From positions 5,580,001 through 5,644,000 of the forward strand of contig OZ244625.1 in NCBI GenBank assembly GCA_965218555.1: a stretch of DNA of 64,000 nt. Direction: 5' to 3'. Positions 16,729 through 25,967 of this stretch are shown one piece after another (position 1 is the first letter of the stretch; every line of letters starts with the position of its first letter). This stretch comes from JAPPLB01 sp965218555. Lineage in GTDB: Bacteria > Acidobacteriota > Terriglobia > Bryobacterales > UBA6623. Made by a program: the position numbers and the translations under genes. The notes beneath the pieces were generated by a model. That model was not told the DNA's origin and did no database searches. It worked only from the letters and a program-made list of their open reading frames with translations.

Positions 16729-18710
16729 GATTGGCGCGCTCCTAGGAAAGATTCAGACGTTACTATCGCCAGTATAAGCTCTCGGAACTGAAAACGTGAG
16801 TCTCGGAAGCGCTTGAAGGCGAACGCAATGGATGGTTGGTCCGCGTCCGTCTCAGGTCGCCCCACAGCGTAGCGGAAGAGTTGCTTGACGATACACTTCT
16901 GGCAAACTGGGTCGCTTGCAAGGTAGCGCCCGAGTTCGGCGGGCGAGGAGAATGCCGAGCCGGCAAGTCCATGGATGAACCCTGCCGTGTCAATCGGCAA
17001 GGCATACTCCGACGGCTTGGTCTTGACCTTGCGGCGCAGTTCGTCTTGTGTCGGGAAGATCGTCACTGTCTGATGCTCGCGGAAACGGCCAATCGCATCG
17101 TAATGTTCGAAACCGAAACCGACGTTGTCCACGAGGCGATGACAGCCGGCGCACGCGGGATTCGACAAGTGGATCCGCAGGCGCTCGCGATTCGTCATGG
17201 GGCTGTCGTCGCTCAGGGCAGGCAATGTGGTATCGGTACCAGGGGGCGGCGGCGGCACGGTCTGGCAAAGAAAGTGCTCGCGCACGAAGAGTCCACGCTC
17301 GGTCGGTGAGGTGTCCGCGGGTTTGCTGGTGACTGTGAGAAAAGTTGCTTGTCCCAGAATGCCCGCCCGTCCTGAGTCGGGTGGGAAAGGAGTGCGCTGG
17401 AACTCCTCCTTCGGCGATCCGAAGCCGTAGAGACTCGCCATCGAGGTATTCAGGAAACCGTAGTCCGCACTGAAGAACTCCGTGAAGTTGCCGTTCTCCC
17501 AAACCAGATGATTGAAAAGCCGGCGGGTCTCTTCGAGCATCGAATCGACCAACTCCGCGCTGAACACGGGATAGATGCGGCGGTCGCGGACGGCGGTTTC
17601 CACGCGGTCGAAGCGGAGCCACTGGGCAAGAAACTGACCGAGCGCCCGCCGGGCTCGAGGGTCATCGAGCATGCGGAGCACTTGAGTGCGAATACCGTCG
17701 TCGGTGTCGAGCTGTCCGTCTTCAGCCGCTTGTAACAGAGCCGTGTCGGGCTTCGTGTCCCATAGGAAGTACGAGAGCAAAGCGGCGGTTTGATACGGGC
17801 GAAGCTCAGGCGGAGGCTGCGGCTCGGCATAGAACAGGAAGCTCGGCGACTGAAGCATGGCCTCGACCACCATCCGGGCTCCTTCGATGAACTGATTTCG
17901 GCTGTTGGCGCCGAGGCGGAAGAGTTCGGCGTAGGTTCGGGCTTCCTCGTTCGTGAGCAGGCAGCGGAAGGCTTTGCGGCCGAACGAGCGGATGAAGGCG
18001 TTCCGGCAGGACTCGTCAGTCGCCGAGGTCGGCTCACACGGAATGAGGCGTTGATGATCTCCGCCGCGAAAAGCGTTTCGGGCAAGCTTCTCGGCTGCCT
18101 GACTGTAGACTTCGGCCAGGAGCGGCGAGATGCCCTGGCCTTCAATCTGATTCCGGTAGCCGTGGATATAGTCTTCCTGGGGAAACTGGTCGGCCGGATG
18201 TGTTTGGTCGCCCAGCAAATCGTGGACGGTGTTGTTGTATTGGCTATGAGTGAGCCGTCGGATCCCGCCGTGCGTTTTTTGTTCCGCCGTGGCAGGTCGG
18301 CCTTCGTCACTCGGGAGTGCGGCCAGAAAGCGAACCCAGGCGAGCAGGGTTTCTTCCTCCTTACTGCCAGGAGCGATCCGTTGACCGCCGGTGTGTTCGA
18401 TGCGCTGTGTCGGCTTGAGCACCAAGCGGGACCCGGCAGGTTGCTCAAGATCGACAAACGTGCGCAACGAGAGTCCGAAAGCCGTTAGGCGACCGCGGTC
18501 CGCGGCGGCATCGGGGAATTGCAGGCGGCTGCGAGACGCGACGCCGTTGTCGTTGTGGCACAGTGGGCACTGGGCGTTATTGAGGACGGGAAGAAGCTCG
18601 TTGACAAAGAAATTCGAGTCTTTGGCGAGCGGCTGAGCAGAGCCCGACTCCACGACGATCAGGCAGGCGAGGAGGGCGAAAGTTTTCGCGGAGCAGCTAA
18701 AGGGGCTCAT
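16725..18710 (-). CDS. DUF1587/1592/1588/1585 secreted protein with CxxCH heme motif
   Basis: A 661-residue secreted protein with a cleavable signal (MSPFSCSAKTFALLACLIVV). An N-terminal cytochrome-c-like segment has CPLCH (residues ~48-52), followed by the DUF1587/DUF1595/DUF1592/DUF1588/DUF1585 series seen in this family: RRLTHSQYNNTVHDLLGD, the FLFYAEP region, ALGQFLAQWLRFDRV, HFLCQTVPPPPP, CAGCHRLVDNVGFGFEHYD (a second CxxCH) and a C-terminal LFRYAVGRPETDAD. The two CxxCH sites suggest heme attachment by a cytochrome c maturation system; a ccm cluster is at 57-63 kb. Family function is unknown; polysaccharide oxidation has been suggested from context. It is the first gene of a two-gene operon with DUF1552. 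Confidence 0.9.
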   Translation of the reverse strand: MSPFSCSAKTFALLACLIVVESGSAQPLAKDSNFFVNELLPVLNNAQCPLCHNDNGVASRSRLQFPDAAADRGRLTAFGLSLRTFVDLEQPAGSRLVLKPTQRIEHTGGQRIAPGSKEEETLLAWVRFLAALPSDEGRPATAEQKTHGGIRRLTHSQYNNTVHDLLGDQTHPADQFPQEDYIHGYRNQIEGQGISPLLAEVYSQAAEKLARNAFRGGDHQRLIPCEPTSATDESCRNAFIRSFGRKAFRCLLTNEEARTYAELFRLGANSRNQFIEGARMVVEAMLQSPSFLFYAEPQPPPELRPYQTAALLSYFLWDTKPDTALLQAAEDGQLDTDDGIRTQVLRMLDDPRARRALGQFLAQWLRFDRVETAVRDRRIYPVFSAELVDSMLEETRRLFNHLVWENGNFTEFFSADYGFLNTSMASLYGFGSPKEEFQRTPFPPDSGRAGILGQATFLTVTSKPADTSPTERGLFVREHFLCQTVPPPPPGTDTTLPALSDDSPMTNRERLRIHLSNPACAGCHRLVDNVGFGFEHYDAIGRFREHQTVTIFPTQDELRRKVKTKPSEYALPIDTAGFIHGLAGSAFSSPAELGRYLASDPVCQKCIVKQLFRYAVGRPETDADQPSIAFAFKRFRDSRFQFRELILAIVTSESFLGARQS

Positions 18711-19014
18711 GCTTCAAGAAAGGCTTGGGGTCTTTGCATCAGCGCTATTTCGTAGGTCATCGTATCATCCCAAGATTACTCACAGGACATGCCTGGGGGG
18801 CGTAGGGGAGGCCGTCTGATCTTGTGGCAAGAAGTGCAAGACGCCGGTTCCAACCGCCGGATCGGGGAAACCATATGTCCAGTGGCAGGGAGGGTGTTGG
18901 AGCTTTAGCAGCGGCCACGATGAAGGCAGGCAGCGCCGCCCACGAACCCGGGGACACTGGTAGAATACCCCCAGACCGGCTCCTCACTTCGCCGGACGAA
19001 AGGGGTCTTCCATC
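18711..19014. other. Divergent intergenic region
   Basis: About 300 bp between the DUF1592 operon (minus) and a Gfo/Idh/MocA gene (plus). It should carry both promoters. TAGAAT at 18961-18966 is a plausible -10 for the plus-strand gene, without a good -35. Confidence 0.3.
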
Positions 19015-20325
19015 ATGTCCATGAATCGTCGCACCTTCCTCCACACGTCGGCGCTGGTCGGGGCCGGATTGGCTGTTTCCGGAACACGCCATGCAAAGGC
19101 CGGTCCCAACGAGCGTTTTCGGGTTGCCTGCATGGGCATACGAGGCCGCGGCCGAAGACTGCTTTACGGGTTCGCCGAGCTACCCGAAGTAGAGGTTGCC
19201 ACGGTCTGTGACGTGGATACCCGACTCTTCGAAGAGCGCGTGAAAAGGGTCGAGGACCTGCAGGGTAAGCGTCCGGCGATCGAGACCGATTTCCGGCGTC
19301 TACTCGACGACCCATCGATCGACGCCATTGTGATGGGCACACCGACGCATTGGCACGCCATCCCGACAATCCTTGCGTGCCAAGCCGGCAAACATGTCTA
19401 TGTCGAGAAACCCGCTTCGCACAATATGCGCGAGGGCCAAGCCATGTTGCAGGCCGCGCGGAAGTACAACAAGGTCGTACAGGTCGGGATCCAATCACGC
19501 AGCGGCAGCAACTATGAGGAGGCCTGCGACTACATCCGCACCGGCGCCTTGGGTAAAGTGATGTACGCCAAGGGTTGGGAGAGCGCCCGTCAACGCAGCC
19601 TCGGCCATCCGCCCGACGAAGCCGTTCCGAAGGGTGTCGACTACAACATGTGGCTCGGGCCCGCGCCAAAGCGTCCCTTCAACCCGGTGCGTTTCCATAG
19701 CAACTGGCGCTGGTTCTTCGACTACGGATGCGGCGACCTCGGCAACGACGGTGTCCATCGCATCGACTATGCCCGCCGCGGGCTCGAGGCCGGCTTTGAA
19801 GCACAAGGCAAGAAGCTGCCCGGCTGGCCGACGGCTGTCTCGGCCAGTGGAGGCAAGTACTTCTTCGACGACGCGCAGCAGTGGCCTGACACGCTCATCG
19901 TGAACTGGGACTACCCCGGCGCCACTCTCATGTACGAAATGCGGCTTTGGTCGCGTCCGCCGCTCGAAGGTTTCGCTGAAGGCGCGGCGGTGTACGGCGA
20001 AAATGGCTATGTCGTCATCGGCAACGGCGGTTGGCGCGCGTACGGCACCAAGGGCGAGCTGGTGAAAGAAGGGTCGGGAGTCAAGTCCGAAGACGACGTC
20101 AAGCACAAACGTGATTTTCTCAGGTGTATTCGCGACGGCGATACGCCCTCTTGCGATATACAGATCGGTCACGTGGCTTCGGGCATCGTCCACTTGGGCA
20201 ACATCGCATGGCGGCTCGATCAAAAGCTCCACTTCGACCCCAATACGGAGCAATTCGAGGAGGCCGAAGCCAACAAGTATCTCGGCCGAACGTATCGGGC
20301 GCCTTGGGTGCTGCCCAAGGTCTGA
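19015..20325 (+). CDS. Tat-exported Gfo/Idh/MocA oxidoreductase
   Basis: NAD(P)-dependent oxidoreductase of 436 residues beginning MSMNRRTFLHTSALVGAG, a Tat signal; like glucose-fructose oxidoreductase it would be exported folded with its cofactor. The Rossmann domain has VACMGIRGRGR (residues ~37-47), TVCDVD, and MGTPTHWHA; the catalytic Lys lies in YVEKPASHN. The C-terminal alpha/beta domain has the LGNDGVHRIDYAR block with the second conserved His/Asp. The substrate is probably a sugar or cyclitol but cannot be named. AAAGGGG precedes the start; ATG 19021 is an alternative. The amidohydrolase gene follows after 80 bp on the same strand. Confidence 0.9.
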   Translation: MSMNRRTFLHTSALVGAGLAVSGTRHAKAGPNERFRVACMGIRGRGRRLLYGFAELPEVEVATVCDVDTRLFEERVKRVEDLQGKRPAIETDFRRLLDDPSIDAIVMGTPTHWHAIPTILACQAGKHVYVEKPASHNMREGQAMLQAARKYNKVVQVGIQSRSGSNYEEACDYIRTGALGKVMYAKGWESARQRSLGHPPDEAVPKGVDYNMWLGPAPKRPFNPVRFHSNWRWFFDYGCGDLGNDGVHRIDYARRGLEAGFEAQGKKLPGWPTAVSASGGKYFFDDAQQWPDTLIVNWDYPGATLMYEMRLWSRPPLEGFAEGAAVYGENGYVVIGNGGWRAYGTKGELVKEGSGVKSEDDVKHKRDFLRCIRDGDTPSCDIQIGHVASGIVHLGNIAWRLDQKLHFDPNTEQFEEAEANKYLGRTYRAPWVLPKV

Positions 20326-20406
20326 CAATCAATCTCCCACGTTTATCGTCTTGGGACGCCGCCTTGGTTCGGCATGAGGCGTTCACCGAAAAAGCGAGGG
20401 GCCGGG

Positions 20407-21726
20407 ATGAACCGCGAAAAACTCTCCACCCGTTGGGCAGGATGGATTCGATTGCCCACGATGTTCGTTTTCTGTCTTGCCTTCGCACTTTCGTTTCAGC
20501 AAGGGGAATATGACCTGCTGCTGCAAGGCGGCTACGTAATCGACCCGAAGAACGGGATCTCGGGTCACCGCGACGTCGCCATTTCGGGCGGCGTCATCGC
20601 CGCTGTTTCGGAATCCATTGACGCGTCGAAGGCAGAACAGACGCTTGACGTCACTGACCTCTACATCACCCCCGGATTGGTCGATCTGCACGTTCACATG
20701 TTCTCGACGACAAACATCCCGGGGGCATGGGCGGGCGACAACAGCGTACAGCCGGACTCGAACACGCTACCGACAGGTGTCACGACAGCCGTAGACGCGG
20801 GTAGTTCCGGTTGGCGGAACTTCGAGTTCTTTCGTCACACCGTGATTGACAAGGAACGACTGAAGACGCGGATGCTGGCACATATTAACATCGCCGGATT
20901 CGGAATGATCACCGACATCACTGAACAAAAGGACTTCAACCCTGAAGAAGTGGCGCGGATGGCGAAGAAGCACAAAGACGTGATTGTGGGCGTTAAGAGC
21001 GCGCATTACCGCCAGCCGGATTGGGAGTCGGTCGATCAAGCGGTCAAGGCGGGCACTCTGGCTGGGATTCCGGTGATGGTGGATTTCGGTTATTTCCTGC
21101 CGGAGCGACCGTTCTATGAACTCGTGCTGGAGCGGCTGCGACCGGGCGACATGCCGACACATGCGTTCCGCGGCCCAGTGCCATGGGTGGACGAGAACGG
21201 CAAACTGTATGACTACCTGTATCAGGCACGCAAGCGCGGCGTGAAGTTCGACGTCGGTCATGGCGGCGGCAGCTTTGTGTTCCGCAATGCGGTGCCGGCT
21301 ATCGAGCAGGGCTTCTACCCGGACTCCATTTCGACCGACATCCATCAGGGATCGGTGAATGGCGCGATGATGGATATGCAGACGACGATGTCGAAGTTTC
21401 TCGCGATGGGGATGCCTTTAGGTGAAGTGATCAAGGCGTCCACGTGGAACCCAGCACGGCAAATCCAACGGGAAGACCTCGGGCATCTCACTCCGGGAGC
21501 CGTCGCGGACATCGCGGGGTTCCGGATGCTGCGAGGCAAGTTCCGTTTTCGAGATGCCGGCAACGGGGCTATCGATGGAAATCAACGGCTGTTCTGCGAA
21601 CTGACCTTGCGGGAGGGGCGGGTGGTGTGGGATTGGAACTCTCTCACCGGCGTGGACTACGAGAAGTTGGGTCCGGAATACGGCTTTCGAAAAGGAGTCG
21701 ACCAGATCATTCGGCCGCCGCACTAA
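20407..21726 (+). CDS. Secreted amidohydrolase-superfamily (dihydroorotase/deacetylase-like) enzyme
   Basis: A 439-residue metal-dependent hydrolase. The start MNREKLSTRWAGWIRL...CLAFALSF looks like an export signal. The amidohydrolase core shows VIDPKNGI, the metal motif HVHMFS, the bridging Lys in VGVKSAHY, DVGHGGGS (metal His), and the late metal Asp region STDIHQGS, then the C-terminal beta-sandwich with LTPGAVADIAGF. This pattern fits the amidohydrolase/deacetylase group related to dihydroorotase. A start at 20374 is possible. The stop TAA lies inside the 4-bp target site of the IS5-type element that follows, so the native 3' end may have been altered by a few codons. Degenerate pieces of a related gene recur at 24.9 and 26.1 kb. 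Confidence 0.88.
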   Translation: MNREKLSTRWAGWIRLPTMFVFCLAFALSFQQGEYDLLLQGGYVIDPKNGISGHRDVAISGGVIAAVSESIDASKAEQTLDVTDLYITPGLVDLHVHMFSTTNIPGAWAGDNSVQPDSNTLPTGVTTAVDAGSSGWRNFEFFRHTVIDKERLKTRMLAHINIAGFGMITDITEQKDFNPEEVARMAKKHKDVIVGVKSAHYRQPDWESVDQAVKAGTLAGIPVMVDFGYFLPERPFYELVLERLRPGDMPTHAFRGPVPWVDENGKLYDYLYQARKRGVKFDVGHGGGSFVFRNAVPAIEQGFYPDSISTDIHQGSVNGAMMDMQTTMSKFLAMGMPLGEVIKASTWNPARQIQREDLGHLTPGAVADIAGFRMLRGKFRFRDAGNGAIDGNQRLFCELTLREGRVVWDWNSLTGVDYEKLGPEYGFRKGVDQIIRPPH

Positions 21727-22931
21727 GGAAGATCTGATCAAGTCGATTCTGCGATAATTCGCGAAACGACCAAGGAGCTGTCAGCAAGCCATGGAACATC
21801 AGGCGACTTTCGCGGAGTTGGAGCACGATTGGAAGAAGCGGCGGACGCGGCGGGAGATCTTCCTCGAGAAGATGGACGGGCTGATCCCTTGGGAACGGCT
21901 GGAGAGTCGGATCGAGCGGTTTTATCCGAAGGCCGGCCGTGGTCGTCGGCCCGATCGGCTCAGCGTCATGCTGCGCGTGCACTGCGTGCAGTTGTTCTAC
22001 AACCTCAGTGATCGCGGCATGGAGGATCTGCTCTACGAGGTGGAGTCGGTGCGCCGCTTTGTCGGTCTGCGGCTGAGCGGGCCGCTGCCGGACGAGACGA
22101 CGATCCTGAACTTCCGCCACCTGCTGGAGGCGCACGGTCTGGGGGCGGGGTTGTTCGAGGAGATCAACGCGCATCTGGCGTCGCTGGGGCAGCGGTTGAA
22201 GACGGGGACGATCGTGGACGCGAGCATCATCGACGCGCCGTCGTCGACGAAGAACCGCAAGGGCGAACGGGATCCGGAGATGCACCAGACGAAGAAGGGC
22301 AAGCAGTGGTACTTCGGGATGAAAGCGCACATCGGGGTGGACGCCGAGTCGGGTCTGGCGCACAGCTTGGTGACGACGTCCGCCAACGCGGCGGACGTGG
22401 GGCAGGCGAGCGGGCTGCTGCGCGGCGACGAGACGGAGGCGTGGGGAGACGCGGGCTACCAGGGCGTGGAGAAGCGCCCGGAGAACGAGGGTTCCGCTGT
22501 CGCCTGGCAGGTGGCGATGAAGCCGGGCAAGCGTCGCCTGCTCGACAAGGACGGCGCCGAGGCGGCGGCGGAGAAGCGCAAGGCGGCGGTGCGGGCGAAG
22601 GTGGAGCATCCGTTCCTATACGTGAAGCGGCGCTTCGGGTACGGCAAGGTGCGCTACCGGGGGTTGGCGAAGAACACGCAACGCATCGCGCTGCTGCTCG
22701 GATTCTCGAATCTGCTCATCGCCGGCCGCTACGCGACCGGATAACGCGGGACAAGTCCGCCCGTGGATCGCCCGAGAGCGGGAAACGGACAAATCGAAGC
22801 GATTTCCTGGCGGTTCGGACCGTTTCTCCGTTGCGGCACGTAACACTTCGTCGGTCGGATAGGTCCTCGAACTGGATTTTCAAACCGCGACCAATCGCGC
22901 CCCCTCGGAAATGGGGTTGTTCAGACTTTCC
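21727..22931 (+). mobile_element. IS5-family insertion sequence
   Basis: A 1205-bp element. The left end GGAAGATCTGATCAAG and the complement of the right end, GGAAAGTCTGAACAAC, are imperfect terminal inverted repeats. Flanking 4-bp sites are CTAA (21723-21726) and CTAG (22932-22935), close to the YTAR target of this group. One transposase gene fills most of the element. The right ~190 bp are non-coding. Confidence 0.88.
21791..22744 (+). CDS. IS5-family transposase
   Basis: DDE transposase of 317 residues, full length for its group. The N-terminal DUF772-type region reads ERFYPKAGRGRRPDRLSVMLRVHCVQLFYNLSD in pieces (residues ~43-76). The first catalytic Asp is in GTIVDASIIDAPS (~143), the second in AWGDAGYQGVEK (~222), and the Glu in VEHPFLYVKRRFGYGKVRYRG (the Y-R-E-K type signature, ~275). 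No frameshift is seen, so the enzyme may be active. It is the only gene in its element. Confidence 0.92.
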   Translation: MEHQATFAELEHDWKKRRTRREIFLEKMDGLIPWERLESRIERFYPKAGRGRRPDRLSVMLRVHCVQLFYNLSDRGMEDLLYEVESVRRFVGLRLSGPLPDETTILNFRHLLEAHGLGAGLFEEINAHLASLGQRLKTGTIVDASIIDAPSSTKNRKGERDPEMHQTKKGKQWYFGMKAHIGVDAESGLAHSLVTTSANAADVGQASGLLRGDETEAWGDAGYQGVEKRPENEGSAVAWQVAMKPGKRRLLDKDGAEAAAEKRKAAVRAKVEHPFLYVKRRFGYGKVRYRGLAKNTQRIALLLGFSNLLIAGRYATG

Positions 22932-23125
22932 CTAGAGCCCCGGCCCAAGCAACGCCGTGGTTCGACCCGAGTCGTTCATGGAAATAGTGACGGAGCCTGG
23001 AGAAACGAAAACCACTCAACTCGCTGAGCAGGACGGATTCGAGTGTCGCCAAAAAGCGGAGATCGGCAGTATGCTATTTGTCCAGTTCGTTCTGACGAGG
23101 TACAGACTCCGGCCCGGGCGACATC

Positions 23126-24877
23126 ATGAGATCGAAACCATCTGAAGGCATTCAAGACATTCGCTATGAGCCCAATGAGCGGCCTCCGCACGGCGTCGCC
23201 TTCGGACTCGGGTTCCAGCACGCCATGCTCTCCATCGCGGGGATCGTGCTCACGCCGATCATCGTGGTCCGGGCAGCGGGCGGCAGCGACGCTTACCTGT
23301 CATGGGCGCCATTCGCCGCGCTCGCGATCAGCGGTATCACGACCGTTCTCCAGGCGGTACGGATCAAACGCGTCGGCTCCGGCTACATTCTGCTTATGGG
23401 CACGTCGGCCGCCTTCATCGCCGTCTGCGTAACGGCGCTCACGGAGGGTGGGCCGGGGCTGCTCGCGACACTGGTCGCCGTTTCGGCACTGTTTCAGTTT
23501 GCTCTCGCGGCGCGGCTGTCACTGTTGCGCCGGATCCTCACGCCCACTGTCGCAGGCACGGTGATCATGCTGATCCCGGTGACCATCATGCCGATCATCT
23601 TCGACATGCTGACAGATGTGCCGGAAGGGACGTCACAGGCGGCCGCGGCCGGCTGCGCAATCGCGACCCTGTTCTTCACGGTTGCGGTCACTCTCCGCGC
23701 TTCCGGTGTCTGGCGTCTTTGGGCGCCGGTTATCGGAATCGCGGCCGGCTGCGTTGCCGCCGGGGCGTTCGGCCTCTACGACGTCCAGAGCGTTGTGGAA
23801 GCGCGCTGGATCGGGCTGCCGGCGGGCGCCTGGCCTGGGATCGACCTCCACTTCGGCGCGGATTTCTGGTCCCTGTTGCCGGCGTTCGTCTTTGTGACTC
23901 TGATTGGCGCCATCGAGACCATCGGCGATAGCGTTGCCATCCAGCGCGTCTCATGGAGGAAGCCGCGGGCGGTCGACTTTCGAGCGGTGCAGGGTGCTGT
24001 CGCGGCTGACGGCGTGGGCAACCTGCTCTCCGGACTCGCGGCGACGGTGCCGAACACGACCTACTCGTCGAGCGCCTCGGTTACCGAGATTACCGGGGCC
24101 GCCGCACGGACCATCGGGATGTATATCGGGATTGTCTTTGTCGTGCTGGCGTTCCTACCGAAGTTCATGGCTCTCATCCTTGCGATTCCTGGGCCGGTGG
24201 TCGGAGCGTACACCCTCGTGCTGATGGCTATCCTTTTCGTGCTCGGCATGAAGGTGGTCCTGGAGGATGGCGCCGACTACCGCAAGAGCGCGGTGGCCGG
24301 GGTCGCGTTCTGGATTGGAACCGGGTTTCAGAACCAACTGATCTTCGCTGATGCCTTCAGCACATGGTGGGGACAACTGCTCGGGAATGGCATGACCTCC
24401 GGTGGGCTCGCCGCGATCCTCATGACATTGTTCCTTGAACTCTCCAGACCGCGACGGCGCCGCATGCGAACCAAATTGAACGTCGATGCCTATCCGACGA
24501 TCGATGCGTTCCTGGCCGAGTTCAGCAAAAAACGGGGCTGGAGCACCGCGATGACCCATCGGCTCCGCGCGGTTGGCGAGGAGATGCTGCTCACCCTCAT
24601 CCATCGGGACGAGGAAGGAAAGTCACAGCAGGAGCGGAACCTGATGCTGGTCGCGCGCAGCGACGGCCGCGCTGCCGAGCTGGAATTTGTCGCTGCGACC
24701 GACGAGATGAATATCGAGGATCGAATGGCGTTGCTCGGGGAACGGACCACCGGCGCACCTGTCGACCAGGAGGTCTCACTCCGGCTACTTCGGCACTTCG
24801 CCTCGTCAGTGCGCCACCAACAGTATCACGACACAGACGTGGTGACCGTCCGCGTGGAGCCACCCGCTGCGTCGTAA
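23126..24877 (+). CDS. NCS2-family nucleobase permease with extra C-terminal domain
   Basis: Inner-membrane xanthine/uracil-type permease. Residues ~20-435 hold about 12-14 hydrophobic segments with family marks: QHAMLSIAGIVLTPIIVV in the first helix, the SVAIQRVSWRKPRAVD region with its preceding Glu-rich helix (IGAIETIGDSV), and PNTTYSSSASVTEITGAAAR. Most NCS2 proteins end after ~450 residues; this one continues for ~140 more as a soluble domain (LNVDAYPTIDAFLAEFSKK, LRAVGEEMLLTLIHRDEE, VSLRLLRHFASSVRHQQYHDT) whose rhythm resembles a GHKL/anti-sigma-type ATPase fold, but the key Asn is not obvious. ATG 23126 follows a weak binding site. The last 85 bases of the gene lie in the direct repeat described at 24793. 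Confidence 0.87.
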   Translation: MRSKPSEGIQDIRYEPNERPPHGVAFGLGFQHAMLSIAGIVLTPIIVVRAAGGSDAYLSWAPFAALAISGITTVLQAVRIKRVGSGYILLMGTSAAFIAVCVTALTEGGPGLLATLVAVSALFQFALAARLSLLRRILTPTVAGTVIMLIPVTIMPIIFDMLTDVPEGTSQAAAAGCAIATLFFTVAVTLRASGVWRLWAPVIGIAAGCVAAGAFGLYDVQSVVEARWIGLPAGAWPGIDLHFGADFWSLLPAFVFVTLIGAIETIGDSVAIQRVSWRKPRAVDFRAVQGAVAADGVGNLLSGLAATVPNTTYSSSASVTEITGAAARTIGMYIGIVFVVLAFLPKFMALILAIPGPVVGAYTLVLMAILFVLGMKVVLEDGADYRKSAVAGVAFWIGTGFQNQLIFADAFSTWWGQLLGNGMTSGGLAAILMTLFLELSRPRRRRMRTKLNVDAYPTIDAFLAEFSKKRGWSTAMTHRLRAVGEEMLLTLIHRDEEGKSQQERNLMLVARSDGRAAELEFVAATDEMNIEDRMALLGERTTGAPVDQEVSLRLLRHFASSVRHQQYHDTDVVTVRVEPPAAS

Positions 24878-25006
24878 CGGCCTGGAATCCTGTGGCATCC
24901 TTGAAGATGGCACGCGGATAGCAAAGAAAAACAAAGGCTTGCTTGTGGGCAATCAGAGCACGCATTACCTCCGGCCGGATTGGGGATCAGTCGATCAAGC
25001 GGTCAG
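24793..25006. repeat. Direct repeat A: permease tail plus amidohydrolase fragment
   Basis: About 214 bp that recurs, diverged but clearly alignable, at 25968-26190. The first 85 bp are the 3' end of the permease gene; the rest translates to a fragment related to the amidohydrolase (RIAKKNKGLLVGNQSTHY, RPDWGSVDQAV), matching residues around the bridging Lys of the gene at 20407-21726. The amidohydrolase part has no start and is a relic. Confidence 0.8.
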
Positions 25007-25091
25007 ACTCTGGTGCGAGCGCAACATTAGGGGCCTGTGAGATCCGGGGATGGGCCTACGGACTCCCTGATTGGGAGCGGACGGAAAAACG

Positions 25092-25879
25092 ATGTGGGGA
25101 GCGATCATCGGTGACATCGCGGGCTCCATGTATGAATGGAGCAGTATCAAGACTAAGGACTTCGACTTTTCGGATCGGAGTGCGACTTCACGGACGACTC
25201 AGTGTGTACTGCCGCCGTCGCTCAGATTCTTCTGGACGATAAGCCCTCCGCCGCCACCTTGCAGCACTGGTGTAGACGCCATCCGAATCGCGGCTACGGA
25301 GGCTACTTCGCGTGGTGGATCCAGAGCACGAACCTCGAGCCGTACGGGAGCTTCGGGAACGGCGCTGCCATGCGTGTCTCGCCGGCTGCGTATGTCAACC
25401 GCCACCGCAGGCTCGAATATGCGCTTCAGGCCGCTGATCGAGTCACCCGGATTACTCACGATCACCCGGAGGGGATGAAAGGTGCGCGGGCCACCACTCA
25501 CGCGATCTGGCTCGCCTTCCGTGGTCGGCCAGCCAGCGAGATCCGTCGGACGATCGTCGAGAAGTACGAATACGGCCTCTCGCGAACCGTGGATGAGATT
25601 CGGCCGAATTACAGCTTCAACGAGATCTGCCAGGAAACCGTCCCGGAAGCCATTACTTGTGCCCTTGAGTCAACGAGCTTCGAGGACGCGGTACGCAACG
25701 CAATATCGCTGGGAGGGGACTCCGACACCCTCGCCGCTATTGCGGGGCCGATTGCCGAGGCGATGCACGGGATTCCCGAGGAACTCATCACGACCGCCAA
25801 GAAAACGTACTTGGTCTGCGTCCCAGACATCGTCGAGGTCATGGAGAGAATGTACGCTGACGGAAAGACTCGCACGTGA
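25092..25879 (+). pseudogene. ADP-ribosylglycohydrolase, frameshifted
   Basis: Related to the DraG/ARH family that removes ADP-ribose from targets. Translation from ATG 25092 gives MWGAIIGDIAGSMYEWSSIK and continues to DFDF at 25169. The family then requires a different frame, which reads GSECDFTDDSVCTAAVAQ and runs intact to TGA 25877-25879. The break is at a TTTT run (25167-25170); one extra T would restore DFDFFGSECDFTDDS. Both Mg-binding blocks, TDDS and GGDSDTLAAIAG, are downstream of the break, together with GNGAAMRVSP. Total length (~263 codons) is normal, so the loss is a single base: real, or a sequencing error in a homopolymer. It lies between two direct repeats and has no operon partner. 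Confidence 0.85.
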
Positions 25880-25967
25880 TTCGATATCTGGTCAGCACTA
25901 CGAAGTGGCCCTGCTCAGGGAGAGTCCGCAGGTGTCCAAGCATAGGGGGCTCCCTCCGGGTTTTCCT

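Noticed and set aside
15388..16791. 467-codon plus-strand frame
   Set aside because: Antisense to the DUF1552 gene, without recognisable domains.
22306..22935. 209-codon plus frame overlapping the IS5 transposase
   Set aside because: Different frame of the transposase gene; repetitive Gly/Arg composition; the family needs no second frame because the main frame is intact.
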